From contig VSDK01007059.1 of NCBI GenBank assembly GCA_009767595.1, forward strand, positions 370,544 through 434,543: 64,000 bases of DNA, written 5' to 3'. Positions 21,579 through 30,234 of the stretch are shown here, one piece after another. Below the pieces are notes generated by a model, which saw only the letters and a list, made by a program, of their open reading frames with translations, made no database searches and was not told the origin of the DNA. The DNA is from Symbiodinium kawagutii (taxonomy: Eukaryota; Sar; Dinophyceae; Suessiales; Symbiodiniaceae). A program made the translations under genes and the position numbers. Numbering within the stretch: position 1 is the first letter of the stretch; every line of letters begins with the position of its first letter.

Positions 21579-22615
21579 TTACATCCTATCTATAGGCCAT
21601 GCTTCAGCACCCTGCTCTATGATCCATGCTTCCAGCTCATGCTGGAGGATGATGCCTCCGGCGTCTGGAATGTAAGGCGTGATCTCGCCTTGACAGCACT
21701 CTGGACACGGATGCATGACGGTGACGTCGGGATTTGCAGTGGGATACGGTGGCAAGTTCGGGCAATGTGTCTCACAATGCCAATAGCCACCATAGAGCCA
21801 TATGCGATCTCCAAAGGGGCAGAAGTCTGCATGGTCATCGCTCTCGATCAGAGCACGTCGACATATCTCGATCGCAGCATCACGTTGTTGGTCCGCGTGT
21901 TCCAGAATGGCACGGCGGCGGCTGAACTCCTGGTAGTCATTCACCAGCTGTTGGTTGGTCTCCTCCATCTGGGCCATCGTGATGGAAAGAGCTCGGCTTT
22001 GTCGAAGCTCAGGAGCAAGGTCTTCACGAGCTTGCTCATATCCATGCTCAAAAGCCACACGAAGCTGGTGCTTCACATACTTCATCATCATCATCATCAG
22101 GCCAACCACCAAGATCAGAAGCAATGCCAAAATGGCAGTCAGGTGCGAAGACTTCAAGTCCTGGTTGTCAGAACTTCCCGGTAAGCAAACATCGTTGGTT
22201 GCCTCGGCCACAGGGATGCAGGTCATCATCACAACGAAGATCAACGCCTTGACCAGCACCATGTCCACATAGGCAAAGACCCGGTCAAACTGGGCAAAGT
22301 GGACATACTCAATCAACTCCACATCCGCAGTAACGTCGTTCTTGGCCACAAGGTCGTCCTCTTCAGTCTCCTCTGGGATCTTCTCCAGGTTCTTCTTCTT
22401 GCGACGACTCTTCGTGGAGGACTTCAGTTCATCCTGTTTCTCCTGCCAAGATTTCTTCTTCGAAGCAATGTACTGCGGGTCATAGAGGAACTTCACCTTC
22501 CCATGGCGCAGCTTGTCCGCGAGCTGCTGCCTCATGCTGTCCTTCGTCAGCCCATCCGCCAATTGGCGGTCACTTGAAACCCATCTCAAGGTTCCACCAA
22601 GTCCTGAAATCACTT
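21579..22615 (-). CDS. RNase H end plus membrane-spanning Cys/His-rich extension (third ORF)
   Basis: The frame resumes RNase H sequence (LGGTLRWVSSDRQLADGLTK) out of register with the main Pol frame, then continues for about 300 residues that copia Pol normally lacks. Counting from 22613: a Lys-rich basic stretch (60-77), a hydrophobic segment ending in small residues like a signal or cleavage site (about 114-138), a second hydrophobic helix (about 157-178), a Glu/Gln-rich probable coiled coil (about 180-255), and a C-terminal domain with C265, H279, C280, H283, C284, H301, C303, C306 and C307 that could bind zinc. No ATG begins the frame, so it was probably part of Pol before a deletion. 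The arrangement recalls the env-like ORFs of some plant copia elements, without sequence proof. It ends at TAA 21579-21581, just before the 3' LTR. Confidence 0.75.
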
Positions 22616-25600
22616 CCTTGGTGGTACGAATCGTACAAGGCTTTGGCGTCGGTGATCATGGTTGGTTCCAGCGAGGAGGCCATGTGAATCAGCCGTGCCA
22701 AAGGAACATCTGGATGACAAAGGTGCTCCCAGTACCTGCAGGCAAACTCTGTGGCATCAGCCGCACAGCCAGCTGATTGTGATTCAGCTGAGAGGGAGCT
22801 TCTTGCAACTCGAGGTAGCTTCATGCTCCTCCAATCCAAGATGTGATACACATCCTCGTGGGTTTCCAAGACGTGTTTGGGGGCCAACATCACCAAATAG
22901 CCACCCTGTGAAGTTCCATCAGGTCTGCTGCAAAACGAAGCATCGAATGCAGTGATCATCCGAAGGTTCTCCACGGGGCCAAGTGGCGCAAAAGTCAATC
23001 CCACATCGCTGTTCTCCTTGGCAAACTTCAGGAGGCGGTTGGTGTCCATGGCCGTCTTCAAGAGTCCATGCCGAACACTGCCAGCATACACTGAAGTGCT
23101 TGACTGCAGATGGGGACTGCTCTGAACAGCAGGCCATTGTAGTGAACCAAGGAGGCCTCGGAGTTGGGTGATCTCCTGTTGAGATAGCTCATGTTCTGGT
23201 CCATGTTTTGGAAGATGCATGGGCTTGATCTTCCGAAGATAGCTCTCATGATGGAGCTTGATGGTGCCATCCTTCGACTTGGTCATCGTCGCTCCACAAT
23301 ACTCAAGGGAATCACCATCCTTCCATTCACGGAAGTTGAAGGTTTCCTTCAAGGATGCGATCACCTTCTGGTACACTGGGGATTCAGCATCTCCAGCTCC
23401 AAGTAAATCATCCACATGGAGGCAGATGATGCCAACTAGTCCACTTCCAGAAAGGCCAGGCTTCGCCTCGGGGTCAATCTCCTGGTACTCGGGGTAGTCC
23501 TGGGCATAGATCAGGAACGTGCAAGGATCCAGAAGGTGTTGCCTGAGCTTCAAGGAACGAAGTCGACGCACTGCTTCTAAGTACCACCGTCGTGGTGCAT
23601 CCAGCTGTCCATAGCATGGTTTACGAAGCAGCATTCTTGTCTCCGGTCCAGCTCCCAAAAGAGCAAGTGCATCAGAAGGCAGCTTCACCCACAATTTCCG
23701 TTCTTGAGGTAATCCTTGGAGGAATGCTGTTGAAATGTCGGCGGTCCACAAAAGCCAACCAAGGGTCGAACACAAAGACAACAAGATGTTCCGGGAGAGC
23801 CTTGTCGTAGTCGGACTGCTCGTCTCCAATTGACCTTGAAGAGCGTCAACATCAGCATAGCCACGAACTATCAGTCTGGCTTTTGCACGTGGACTCCCGT
23901 CCGGATTCTTGGTCCAAGTCAACAGCATACGAGCCGACAAAGTTCGACTCTCCTCCGCGTTCTGGATGGTGTCAAAGATCCAGACGTCATTCTGGAAGAA
24001 GGATTGGAGCTCCTTCACCTTTGCAGCTTGAAAAAGAGCTCTCTGATTCACATCAAGCTGTCGTTCACTGACCGTCTTCCCGCCTTCCTTCTTCACATGA
24101 CGTTGCATTTGACCCTTCATCTCACGGCCAACTTTCTTGGCAGTTAGGTTGGAGTACATGCAAAGCTCTCGACGTGCTTTGCCATTGATCTGAAAGATGG
24201 TTGCACCCACCCAGGCCGTAGACGAAGAAGTGCTCATAGTTCCATCATCATTGAACACCTGAATGCTGCCATCCGAAGACTTCTTGACGGTGACTCGTTG
24301 GGGATCAAGAAGTCCAGGTTCAATGGGCATGTCCCGGTATGCAGCAATCTTCAAGGTGTTGTATCGAGGCTGTAGATGATGTCGAATCAGACATCCTGCA
24401 CGAACTTCCCAGAAGTCCTTGACCTCGTCTTTGAGCACAAAAGCACCGCCTTCATCGGTCATCCATCCTGCAGGAAGGTCATCGACTGAAACATCTTCCA
24501 CCTGGAACACCTGAGAAAAGCTCTCAGTAGTAGCCAATTCGGTTCCAGGGGCGACACCATCTTCGGGAACTGGTTCAGGTCGGTGTCGAGATCGTGAACG
24601 ATCTCGTTGTCGAGGACCACTGAAAAGTAGGGTTTCCTGCTGCTGGAACCGAAGACGTCTCGTGCTGAAGTCCTCATCGTTCTCAGGTTCATAGAGGGCT
24701 CGTGTTCGAGGATCAAGTTCAGGTACAGGTCGACTTGATCTCGTGGAAGGTGGTCTTGAGGGTTCAGCATTGGGCTCCGGTTCATCTGGAGCAATGCTTG
24801 TCGAGCCATCATCATCTGGTATGGGGACATCTTCCGCAGGACGTGGTTGCTCAGCCACCGAAGGAAGTCCATCAGGAACTGCCGGAGGATGAAAGTCCAG
24901 ATCCTCAGAGTCAATGGCAGTTGTTGGAGCAGTTGCCGGAGGTGGTAAGTCCATGTCCTCCAAGTCCAAGGCATCTGCACCAGGTGGCATGTTATCCCCA
25001 ATCGTGGATGGAGATCCAATGTCGTTGCCAGGTGACAACGGCAAAGCAAAAGGGTCCTGCTGGATCAAGTGTTGTGGACCGAGAGGAGATTGAACCAAGG
25101 CGCCAGGGTCGACCATTGAAAGTCGAGGTCGTTGTCGTTGGGGTTCATGGGTTCCATCATCCTGGTACTCCTCCTCATCAGTCAAGATCTCCTCGATGTT
25201 CCTTTTGTTGGCCCGTTGAAGGTCGACGAACCGTGTCACTCCTCGTGACTTCAGTTGAAGGACTTCTCGTCGAGCTTCTTCAAGGCCACCAATGTTGGTT
25301 TCAGCAGCGGTGCGATAGTCCGGTCGGACATGTTGGGGGGCACACCTCAAAAGCTGGGTTTGGTGCGAAATCCAATACACCAAAGGTTTGCCAGCATCAT
25401 CATCTTCTCGTTGAATGATTAGTGCCGGCCCTTTCCATCGCACCTTCACAAGGTCAGCTGCCCTGGCATCACGCCAGTACCAACAAACTTGCCCAGGTTC
25501 CAGAACTTGATTGGTGCCCGAGTAGCGACGCAGTAAAGCTCTGCGAAGTCTTTGATCTTGGTCGGCTTTGATCAAAGCCACTCGAGCAGTTGAACGTCTG

Positions 25601-27771
25601 GCCAACTTCTCCTCAAAGGTGGTTGAGCCACTGAGTTGCGAAGGTGCCAAACCTTCGCTTGTGAGATCTCCTGGAAATTCTGGTTGAAACCCAAGAACCC
25701 ACTGACTGGGTGAGTAGCCAGCCACAGTTGGAGAAGAGTTGACCTGTGGAAGGATGTACGCCAACGCTTGCCGCACTCCATCACGATCATCCAACTGCAG
25801 GTCGTTCATGTAGATCTCAATGGCTTTTCTCAAGATTGCATGGCGACGTTCAACGGCTCCAAGTCTGGTGTGAGCCTCGCCGGGGGCCACGGTGTGAAGG
25901 ATGTTGTGGTCAGCCATGAAATCCACCATGCTTCCATGCATCCAGCCACGTCCTTCATCAGTGATGATCTCCTGAGGAACACCAAAGTGCTTGATCCAGT
26001 TCCTCTCAATGGCCTTGATGTAGGAAGTGGCCTGCTCATTCGCGATCAAGGCGGCTGACTGGTACTTGGTGGCCAAGTCAACCATGTGAAGGATTGGAAC
26101 CTTTTCCTTCGAAAGCTTCAGCCACATCACATCGATCTGCAGCTTCTGGTTGAAGGTGCTTGCTTGAGGCACAGCTGCAGGTGCTGAAGCATTGGGCCGT
26201 TTGTATCGCTCACAAGCACTGCACACATACTTCTGAGCAGCATCCACCACATCAGATGCTCCACGAGATTGGAGCAATTCCACCAAGGCTTGTCGAGAAG
26301 GATGGCCAAGATTGCGGTGCAATCTTTGAATGGTTCGCACTGCTTCCTGCTTGGTGGTAGCCAAAAGCTTGACCAAGACTCCAGTCTGCTCCTTGTCCTC
26401 ATTCACTGCACCAGCGAACTCCAGCACTGAGGGCAACTCATCCATCATCAAGGTTGCGGCCAGAATCGCAGCAAAGCAGGGCTGGTAGTTCTCGGCAAAG
26501 CGGGTGCGAAGGCCACAAGTCTTGGACCTCCCTTCCAAGTGGCAGTGGGTATGGCTTCGATCACAACGAAGAAGAAACTGCTTGTAGACCGACAGCTTGG
26601 TGGTACGCAAACCGGTTGATTTGCGAATAGGACGCCACACACCATCGGTGTCCTCACATTCACATCCATAGCGGCACATGTCAAAGGTCGCATGGTAGCC
26701 AGGCAGCTTTGTCAAGGAACTGGTCTTCCAAGAAAGCGCATGAGCAGGTTGCTCGACATGTGCATGACCACCATGAAGGATCTGTTGCTCATAGACCTTC
26801 CGCACGAACTTCAAGTGAATCTCATGGTGCCAGTCCCGAAGATCCTGAAGTCGTTGACGTTGTTCAGGGGTCCTGGCGTTCACATTTTGAAGTTGAGACC
26901 AAGGACCACACGTGGGAGTCAGGAGAACTTCATCTGGACGTTCTCGTGCTTGACGTTCCAAGAAGAACTTCCGATGCGAAGCCAAGTCAAAGTTCCATCC
27001 TGTCGAAGGGCCGAAGGTTTCCACATGTGCTCCAAGAGATGTAGCTACCTCTGAAACTCTGGAATCACCAGCATACACTTCCCAGATGGTCTTCACAGAA
27101 CCTTTCGAGTGAAGCTCCGTGGTCACATAGCCATGAAGTTCATTGTGAGCTTCACACAACTTCTGATCGAATGTTGAGAAAAGGTTCCGGTGAACTTGGC
27201 ATTCATCAGGTCCACAACCAACCGCTTCCAGGTCCTCAGTGACGAAGGCGGACTCCTCCTTGCAGAAGTCCATGTAGGGAATCGACATAGGATCAGCTTC
27301 TCCTGCAGCAAGTTGGAGATCAAAGGCCAATTCCCACGGTTGGCTGAAGTCGACAGGACCATCGGGTTCCCAAAGGTTGAGAAGGTACTCGCCATGGATG
27401 CCAAGGGTCGCAGGTCTCCAAGGTCCATCACGGATCTTGATGAGGCGGTTGGCGAAGTCCATCGAAAGTCCCAAAGCCTCGATGATGGGGCGGCCACACA
27501 ACAGAGGGGTCTCACCTTTCAGGAGGAACACTTGTGCTTGGCCATGAAGTCCATTGATGCACATGGGCAAGTCAATCGCCCAATGACTCCAACATTCCCC
27601 ATCTCCACCAAAATGAAACTTGTGACGGCATCGACGAAATTGGATCTTCTCGATGGGGTAGCCCTGCTGCCGCAAGAAGTCCAAGTAGCGACGAACAGGA
27701 CCGAAGCCACTCAAGTATGCAGAGGCACCAGGATCCAACAGGTCGTTCAGCTCCTGTGGAATCCTGAAATG
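22570..27771 (-). CDS. pol: Retrotransposon Pol: PR, methyltransferase-like, IN, RT, RNase H
   Basis: The frame is open from just after a TGA at 27772-27774, in +1 relative to gag. Counting residue 1 at 27738: protease with DPGASAYLSGFG (2-13) and LLCGRPIIEALGLSMDF (79-95); a methyltransferase-like domain (about 217-430, see separate entry); gag-pre-integrase zinc motif H474, H479, C506, C509; integrase core D536, D594, E630 with exactly 35 residues between the last two; an SH3-like C-terminal part (LEPGQVCWYWRD to CAPQHVRP, 746-806); a Pro/Asp-rich linker (850-1080); reverse transcriptase (about 1240-1500) with HVDD at 1441-1444 (23407-23418); RNase H with D1599, E1652, D1697. After residue 1706 the frame becomes aberrant and stops at 22570, while the normal RNase H ending continues in another frame. 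Confidence 0.95.
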   Translation of the reverse strand, partial: HFRIPQELNDLLDPGASAYLSGFGPVRRYLDFLRQQGYPIEKIQFRRCRHKFHFGGDGECWSHWAIDLPMCINGLHGQAQVFLLKGETPLLCGRPIIEALGLSMDFANRLIKIRDGPWRPATLGIHGEYLLNLWEPDGPVDFSQPWELAFDLQLAAGEADPMSIPYMDFCKEESAFVTEDLEAVGCGPDECQVHRNLFSTFDQKLCEAHNELHGYVTTELHSKGSVKTIWEVYAGDSRVSEVATSLGAHVETFGPSTGWNFDLASHRKFFLERQARERPDEVLLTPTCGPWSQLQNVNARTPEQRQRLQDLRDWHHEIHLKFVRKVYEQQILHGGHAHVEQPAHALSWKTSSLTKLPGYHATFDMCRYGCECEDTDGVWRPIRKSTGLRTTKLSVYKQFLLRCDRSHTHCHLEGRSKTCGLRTRFAENYQPCFAAILAATLMMDELPSVLEFAGAVNEDKEQTGVLVKLLATTKQEAVRTIQRLHRNLGHPSRQALVELLQSRGASDVVDAAQKYVCSACERYKRPNASAPAAVPQASTFNQKLQIDVMWLKLSKEKVPILHMVDLATKYQSAALIANEQATSYIKAIERNWIKHFGVPQEIITDEGRGWMHGSMVDFMADHNILHTVAPGEAHTRLGAVERRHAILRKAIEIYMNDLQLDDRDGVRQALAYILPQVNSSPTVAGYSPSQWVLGFQPEFPGDLTSEGLAPSQLSGSTTFEEKLARRSTARVALIKADQDQRLRRALLRRYSGTNQVLEPGQVCWYWRDARAADLVKVRWKGPALIIQREDDDAGKPLVYWISHQTQLLRCAPQHVRPDYRTAAETNIGGLEEARREVLQLKSRGVTRFVDLQRANKRNIEEILTDEEEYQDDGTHEPQRQRPRLSMVDPGALVQSPLGPQHLIQQDPFALPLSPGNDIGSPSTIGDNMPPGADALDLEDMDLPPPATAPTTAIDSEDLDFHPPAVPDGLPSVAEQPRPAEDVPIPDDDGSTSIAPDEPEPNAEPSRPPSTRSSRPVPELDPRTRALYEPENDEDFSTRRLRFQQQETLLFSGPRQRDRSRSRHRPEPVPEDGVAPGTELATTESFSQVFQVEDVSVDDLPAGWMTDEGGAFVLKDEVKDFWEVRAGCLIRHHLQPRYNTLKIAAYRDMPIEPGLLDPQRVTVKKSSDGSIQVFNDDGTMSTSSSTAWVGATIFQINGKARRELCMYSNLTAKKVGREMKGQMQRHVKKEGGKTVSERQLDVNQRALFQAAKVKELQSFFQNDVWIFDTIQNAEESRTLSARMLLTWTKNPDGSPRAKARLIVRGYADVDALQGQLETSSPTTTRLSRNILLSLCSTLGWLLWTADISTAFLQGLPQERKLWVKLPSDALALLGAGPETRMLLRKPCYGQLDAPRRWYLEAVRRLRSLKLRQHLLDPCTFLIYAQDYPEYQEIDPEAKPGLSGSGLVGIICLHVDDLLGAGDAESPVYQKVIASLKETFNFREWKDGDSLEYCGATMTKSKDGTIKLHHESYLRKIKPMHLPKHGPEHELSQQEITQLRGLLGSLQWPAVQSSPHLQSSTSVYAGSVRHGLLKTAMDTNRLLKFAKENSDVGLTFAPLGPVENLRMITAFDASFCSRPDGTSQGGYLVMLAPKHVLETHEDVYHILDWRSMKLPRVARSSLSAESQSAGCAADATEFACRYWEHLCHPDVPLARLIHMASSLEPTMITDAKALYDSYHQGSDFRTWWNLEMGFK
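26449..27090 (-). other. Methyltransferase-like domain inside Pol
   Basis: Between protease and integrase, where copia Pol has no domain, lie about 215 residues of Rossmann-methyltransferase character. IWEVYAGDSRVSEV matches the F-x-G-x-G SAM-binding loop region. LLTPTCGPWSQL matches the P-C catalytic loop (motif IV) of C5-cytosine methyltransferases, with Cys277 in the nucleophile position. HAHVEQP resembles motif VI (E-N-V). A final helix region with RFAENYQPCFAAILAA may match the C-terminal motifs. Capture of cytosine methyltransferases by dinoflagellate retrotransposons has been reported. Here the loop is T-P-T-C rather than the canonical P-P-C, so activity is uncertain. It could also be a relic or structural domain. 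Confidence 0.6.
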
Positions 27772-29029
27772 TCACATGGGCTGCCTCCCCTTGCTGAGCC
27801 ACAGACTCAGTTGCAGCTCGCTTGTTCCCAACCTTCGGAGAACTAGCCTTGCCAGAAGGGTTGTTGTGGCAGTTGACGGCCATGTGTCCATACTCTCCAC
27901 ATCGACGACATTTGCCATTGTTCACTGCACGGGCTCGTCCACGAGGATCCGGAGTCTTCATGGGAGGCTTCTGGTACTTGTAGGTCGCCGACTTCCCCTT
28001 GGAGGATCCCTTGGGAGGACCTTTCCGCTTGCCCTTGCCTTTCGAAGAGGGGCTATTGCTGGGAGAGGTCACGCCAGGAGAAAGATTGCCAACCGAGGGA
28101 TCATTCAAAGCCACCACAGGGAGGTATCCACGGGCAATCTTCAAGTCGTTGAACCTCTTCCTTGCATCCACATAGGCCGCATAGACCTCATCGTACACTT
28201 CGGGGTCCCAGGCGGCTTCACCTTCTTCTTGCTCAGCATCATGCTGGTAATATCCAGCATCGGCATCAAAGTCCTCAGAGGGCTCCCAATCATCATCGTC
28301 ATCCCAGTCATCACCATAGTATCCGGTCTCGGTCCAGTCATAGTCAGGCTCATAGGGATCGCCATAGGTCTCATCAGGGGCCATGTCATCCTGTGCCATG
28401 TAGCCGCGATAACGTCCCTTTCCATAGCCAGCTCCTCTGCGATCACCGACTGCTGGGTTCGTAGCAGCCCGGTAGTCCTGACCAAGAACCAAGTACAAGG
28501 CCTCAGTCACCTTGGAGATTTCCAACTGAGGAGCACGAAGGGTGATCAACTGGCGTTGCTCTCTAGTCAAGTTGCATCGACGAAGAAGATGCCATCCTTG
28601 AACTGCTGGAGGTAGATCCACCTTGTGCTTCTGGAGGCGCTTCAAGTGCTCATCATGAAGGGTCACAAACTCCATGATGGTTTGTCCTTGGCGACGAGAG
28701 ATTCCGAAGTAGGCATCGAAATCTGCAGGGAGCTGCACTCTCGCATCGTACTCGAAGTGCTGGTCGAGCAGCTTCAGGATGCCATCGAACGTCCCCTCCT
28801 TGTCTGCGGAACTCACATCGAAGTCCTCTAGGAGTCGCCAAGCGGCACCTGTCAAGGTGCTCACCACATTGATGACCGCCCCAGCACGGCGGTTGCTCAG
28901 CTGCATCTTTGCATAGTACAGGCTGATTCGTTTCCTCCACTCCCGGTAGTCAGAGAGAGCTCCGGTGAACAGAGGGATGTGCGAGTCTCGTTGCGTAGGG
29001 CTCGTTTCCGAAGCAGCGACAGAGGTCAT
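27572..29029 (-). CDS. gag: Retrotransposon Gag (485 aa frame)
   Basis: The frame opens at ATG 29029 after a 139-nt leader. Residues about 20-180 are helical capsid-like sequence (FTGALSDYREWRKRISLYYA and onward). An acidic Tyr/Asp-rich region follows (about 215-285), then a Lys/Gly-rich stretch (330-350). A CCHC zinc knuckle comes at C374, C377, H382, C387 (CRRCGEYGHMAVNC, spacing CX2CX4HX4C), typical of nucleic-acid binding in nucleocapsid. The true Gag sequence probably ends near residue 421. Beyond that the frame reads through the protease region out of register and stops at 27572-27574, so most product would be Gag and a minority Gag-Pol made by frameshifting. Confidence 0.92.
   Translation of the reverse strand: MTSVAASETSPTQRDSHIPLFTGALSDYREWRKRISLYYAKMQLSNRRAGAVINVVSTLTGAAWRLLEDFDVSSADKEGTFDGILKLLDQHFEYDARVQLPADFDAYFGISRRQGQTIMEFVTLHDEHLKRLQKHKVDLPPAVQGWHLLRRCNLTREQRQLITLRAPQLEISKVTEALYLVLGQDYRAATNPAVGDRRGAGYGKGRYRGYMAQDDMAPDETYGDPYEPDYDWTETGYYGDDWDDDDDWEPSEDFDADAGYYQHDAEQEEGEAAWDPEVYDEVYAAYVDARKRFNDLKIARGYLPVVALNDPSVGNLSPGVTSPSNSPSSKGKGKRKGPPKGSSKGKSATYKYQKPPMKTPDPRGRARAVNNGKCRRCGEYGHMAVNCHNNPSGKASSPKVGNKRAATESVAQQGEAAHVTFQDSTGAERPVGSWCLCILEWLRSCSSLLGLLAAAGLPHREDPISSMPSQVSFWWRWGMLESLGD
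27767..27770 (-). other. Probable +1 frameshift site between gag and pol
   Basis: The gag frame reads ACA-TTT-CAG-GAT and the pol frame TTC-AGG-ATT. A +1 slip of the Phe tRNA from TTT to TTC would move ribosomes into pol only a few bases after pol's upstream stop (TGA, 27772-27774). The conserved-looking protease lead-in (FRIPQELNDLLDPGAS) begins right there. The two frames overlap for about 200 nt, so another slip point, or a real indel, is possible. Confidence 0.5.
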
Positions 29030-29154
29030 CGCTGGATCTGCTTACCTTCGAATTCGGTGATCTTATGAAAGGGCTGGTAGGTCTAACCAGGGTCAAGGTG
29101 CTCTTCAATGAAGTAGCCAGCCCCAAAGATCACAGCAGGCCAGTGGTCGTCACT

Positions 29155-29167
29155 GGCTCCGCTACCA
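29155..29167 (-). promoter_or_regulatory. Primer-binding site (initiator Met tRNA type)
   Basis: On the sense strand, one base after the 5' LTR, the sequence is TGGTAGCGGAGCC. It begins TGGTAGC, the complement of a tRNA 3' end GCTACCA, and resembles the TGGTATCAGAGC site that plant copia elements use with initiator tRNA-Met. Which tRNA primes here is inference. Confidence 0.7.
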
Positions 29168-29168
29168 A

Positions 29169-29364
29169 TGCAAAGCAACTGGTAGAGGTCAACCCAGTCA
29201 CAAGCGCTAAGACACACGAAGTTCCCAGCGGCAAAGCAAAGCGCTACCTGTTTTCACAGGTCAGGCGAGCCATCCGGTGGCCCAAGTGAATCCCACCCCT
29301 GAGCCATCAGCGGGGCGAAAGGAGGAATCATGCAATGGCCACGTTGCAAGGAATGCAACTCACA
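29169..29364 (-). repeat. 5' LTR
   Basis: 196 bp, reading TGTGAGTTGCATTCC...TTTGCA on the sense strand and identical to the other LTR. It should contain the promoter and transcript start, though no TATA box is evident. An inverted repeat CCTGTnnnnACAGG lies near 29247-29260 (also in the other LTR at 21435-21448) and could be a regulatory or RNA hairpin element. Confidence 0.96.
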
Positions 29365-29369
29365 CGTAG
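29365..29369. repeat. Target-site duplication CGTAG (right copy)
   Basis: Matches the left copy at 21352-21356. It is followed by AAAAAAGAGGGGGAGAG, so the target was purine-rich host DNA. Confidence 0.93.
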
Positions 29370-29600
29370 AAAAAAGAGGGGGAGAGAGAGAGACAGAGAG
29401 AGAGAGCGAGAGATTGTGAGATAGGTGTCAAGTACCAGCGGCAAAGTTGAGGTCAGGCATTGAGAACAAAACAATTAAGTGCCCATAGACCATAGCCATC
29501 ATTGCCATCCATAGCCCATCATATAACCGTTGCCATTGTTGGTCATTCTTCATGGTAGCTTGAGTGAGAAGCTCTTGGAACGGCGCTCCTTGCTGTGCAG

Positions 29601-29642
29601 GCAGAAGCCGTGGCCAGAGCGCAGAAGGATCGCAATCACAAG
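29601..29642 (+). CDS. Candidate 14-codon coiled-coil exon downstream of the retrotransposon
   Basis: After a TGTGCAG acceptor, 14 codons (AEAVARAQKDRNHK) end at a GC donor (GCGGGG). Phase, donor type and length equal those of two exons near 59.5 and 60.5 kb. It could be a late exon of the globin-channel gene interrupted by the element, or the start of a separate coiled-coil gene; the sequence does not decide. Confidence 0.4.
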
Positions 29643-30176
29643 GCGGGGATCGCTGATGGAAACGTTCCTCCATACCGTTCCATGTGAAGGGGCGTTGATT
29701 TGCAACAAGGGGACCTGCCACCTATAGCATGGAGGTGTGATGATACTGCCTATCATCACAGCTGAGTGGCAGGCAGCACGTGCGCTTGAGAGTTTGAGCC
29801 ACATGGTTATTAACCATTGTTTTCCCATGTTTTCCCTATGATTGTTGGTTATTATCCCTCATGAAATTGGATGAATTGGTAGGTTAATGCCTTGACCCTC
29901 ATGAAATTGGTCAAAGCCTTGACCCAGCTCGCCGGTTGGCCAATGCCTTGACCCAGCTCGCCACACGGAACCCGTCACCGAAATGACTTTCACTCGTCCG
30001 CCTGAACTTCCGAGGCCAAAGCAGCGTTGAGAGCTGAGGTTTTTTTTCAGCCGAGCGGTCCGATGGGCGGAGCGCCAGGAGAGCCTGGAACCTCAACAAA
30101 CAGAGACTATCAGATACATTCGGATTTTATATTCAGTTTCTAAATGTTCTCAATTATATATATACATATATATATA

Positions 30177-30234
<58 letters not shown>

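Larger units (their letters stand above)
21357..29364 (-). mobile_element. Complete Ty1/copia-like LTR retrotransposon (8008 bp)
   Basis: Identical 196-bp direct LTRs with TG...CA ends bound the element, and CGTAG is duplicated on both sides (21352-21356 and 29365-29369). In sense (- strand) order it has 5' LTR, primer-binding site, gag with zinc knuckle, protease, a methyltransferase-like domain, integrase, reverse transcriptase, RNase H, a membrane-spanning extension and 3' LTR. Integrase before reverse transcriptase, a gag-pre-integrase HHCC and an HVDD active site place it in Ty1/copia. The LTRs appear identical base for base, so insertion is recent on an evolutionary scale. It is antisense to the globin-channel gene, beginning about 240 bp after that gene's last visible exon. 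Confidence 0.97.

Noticed and set aside
22662-28464. Numerous + strand frames of 60-280 residues across the retrotransposon
   Set aside because: Antisense shadows of gag and pol; no family motifs in those frames, while the - strand has unbroken domains.
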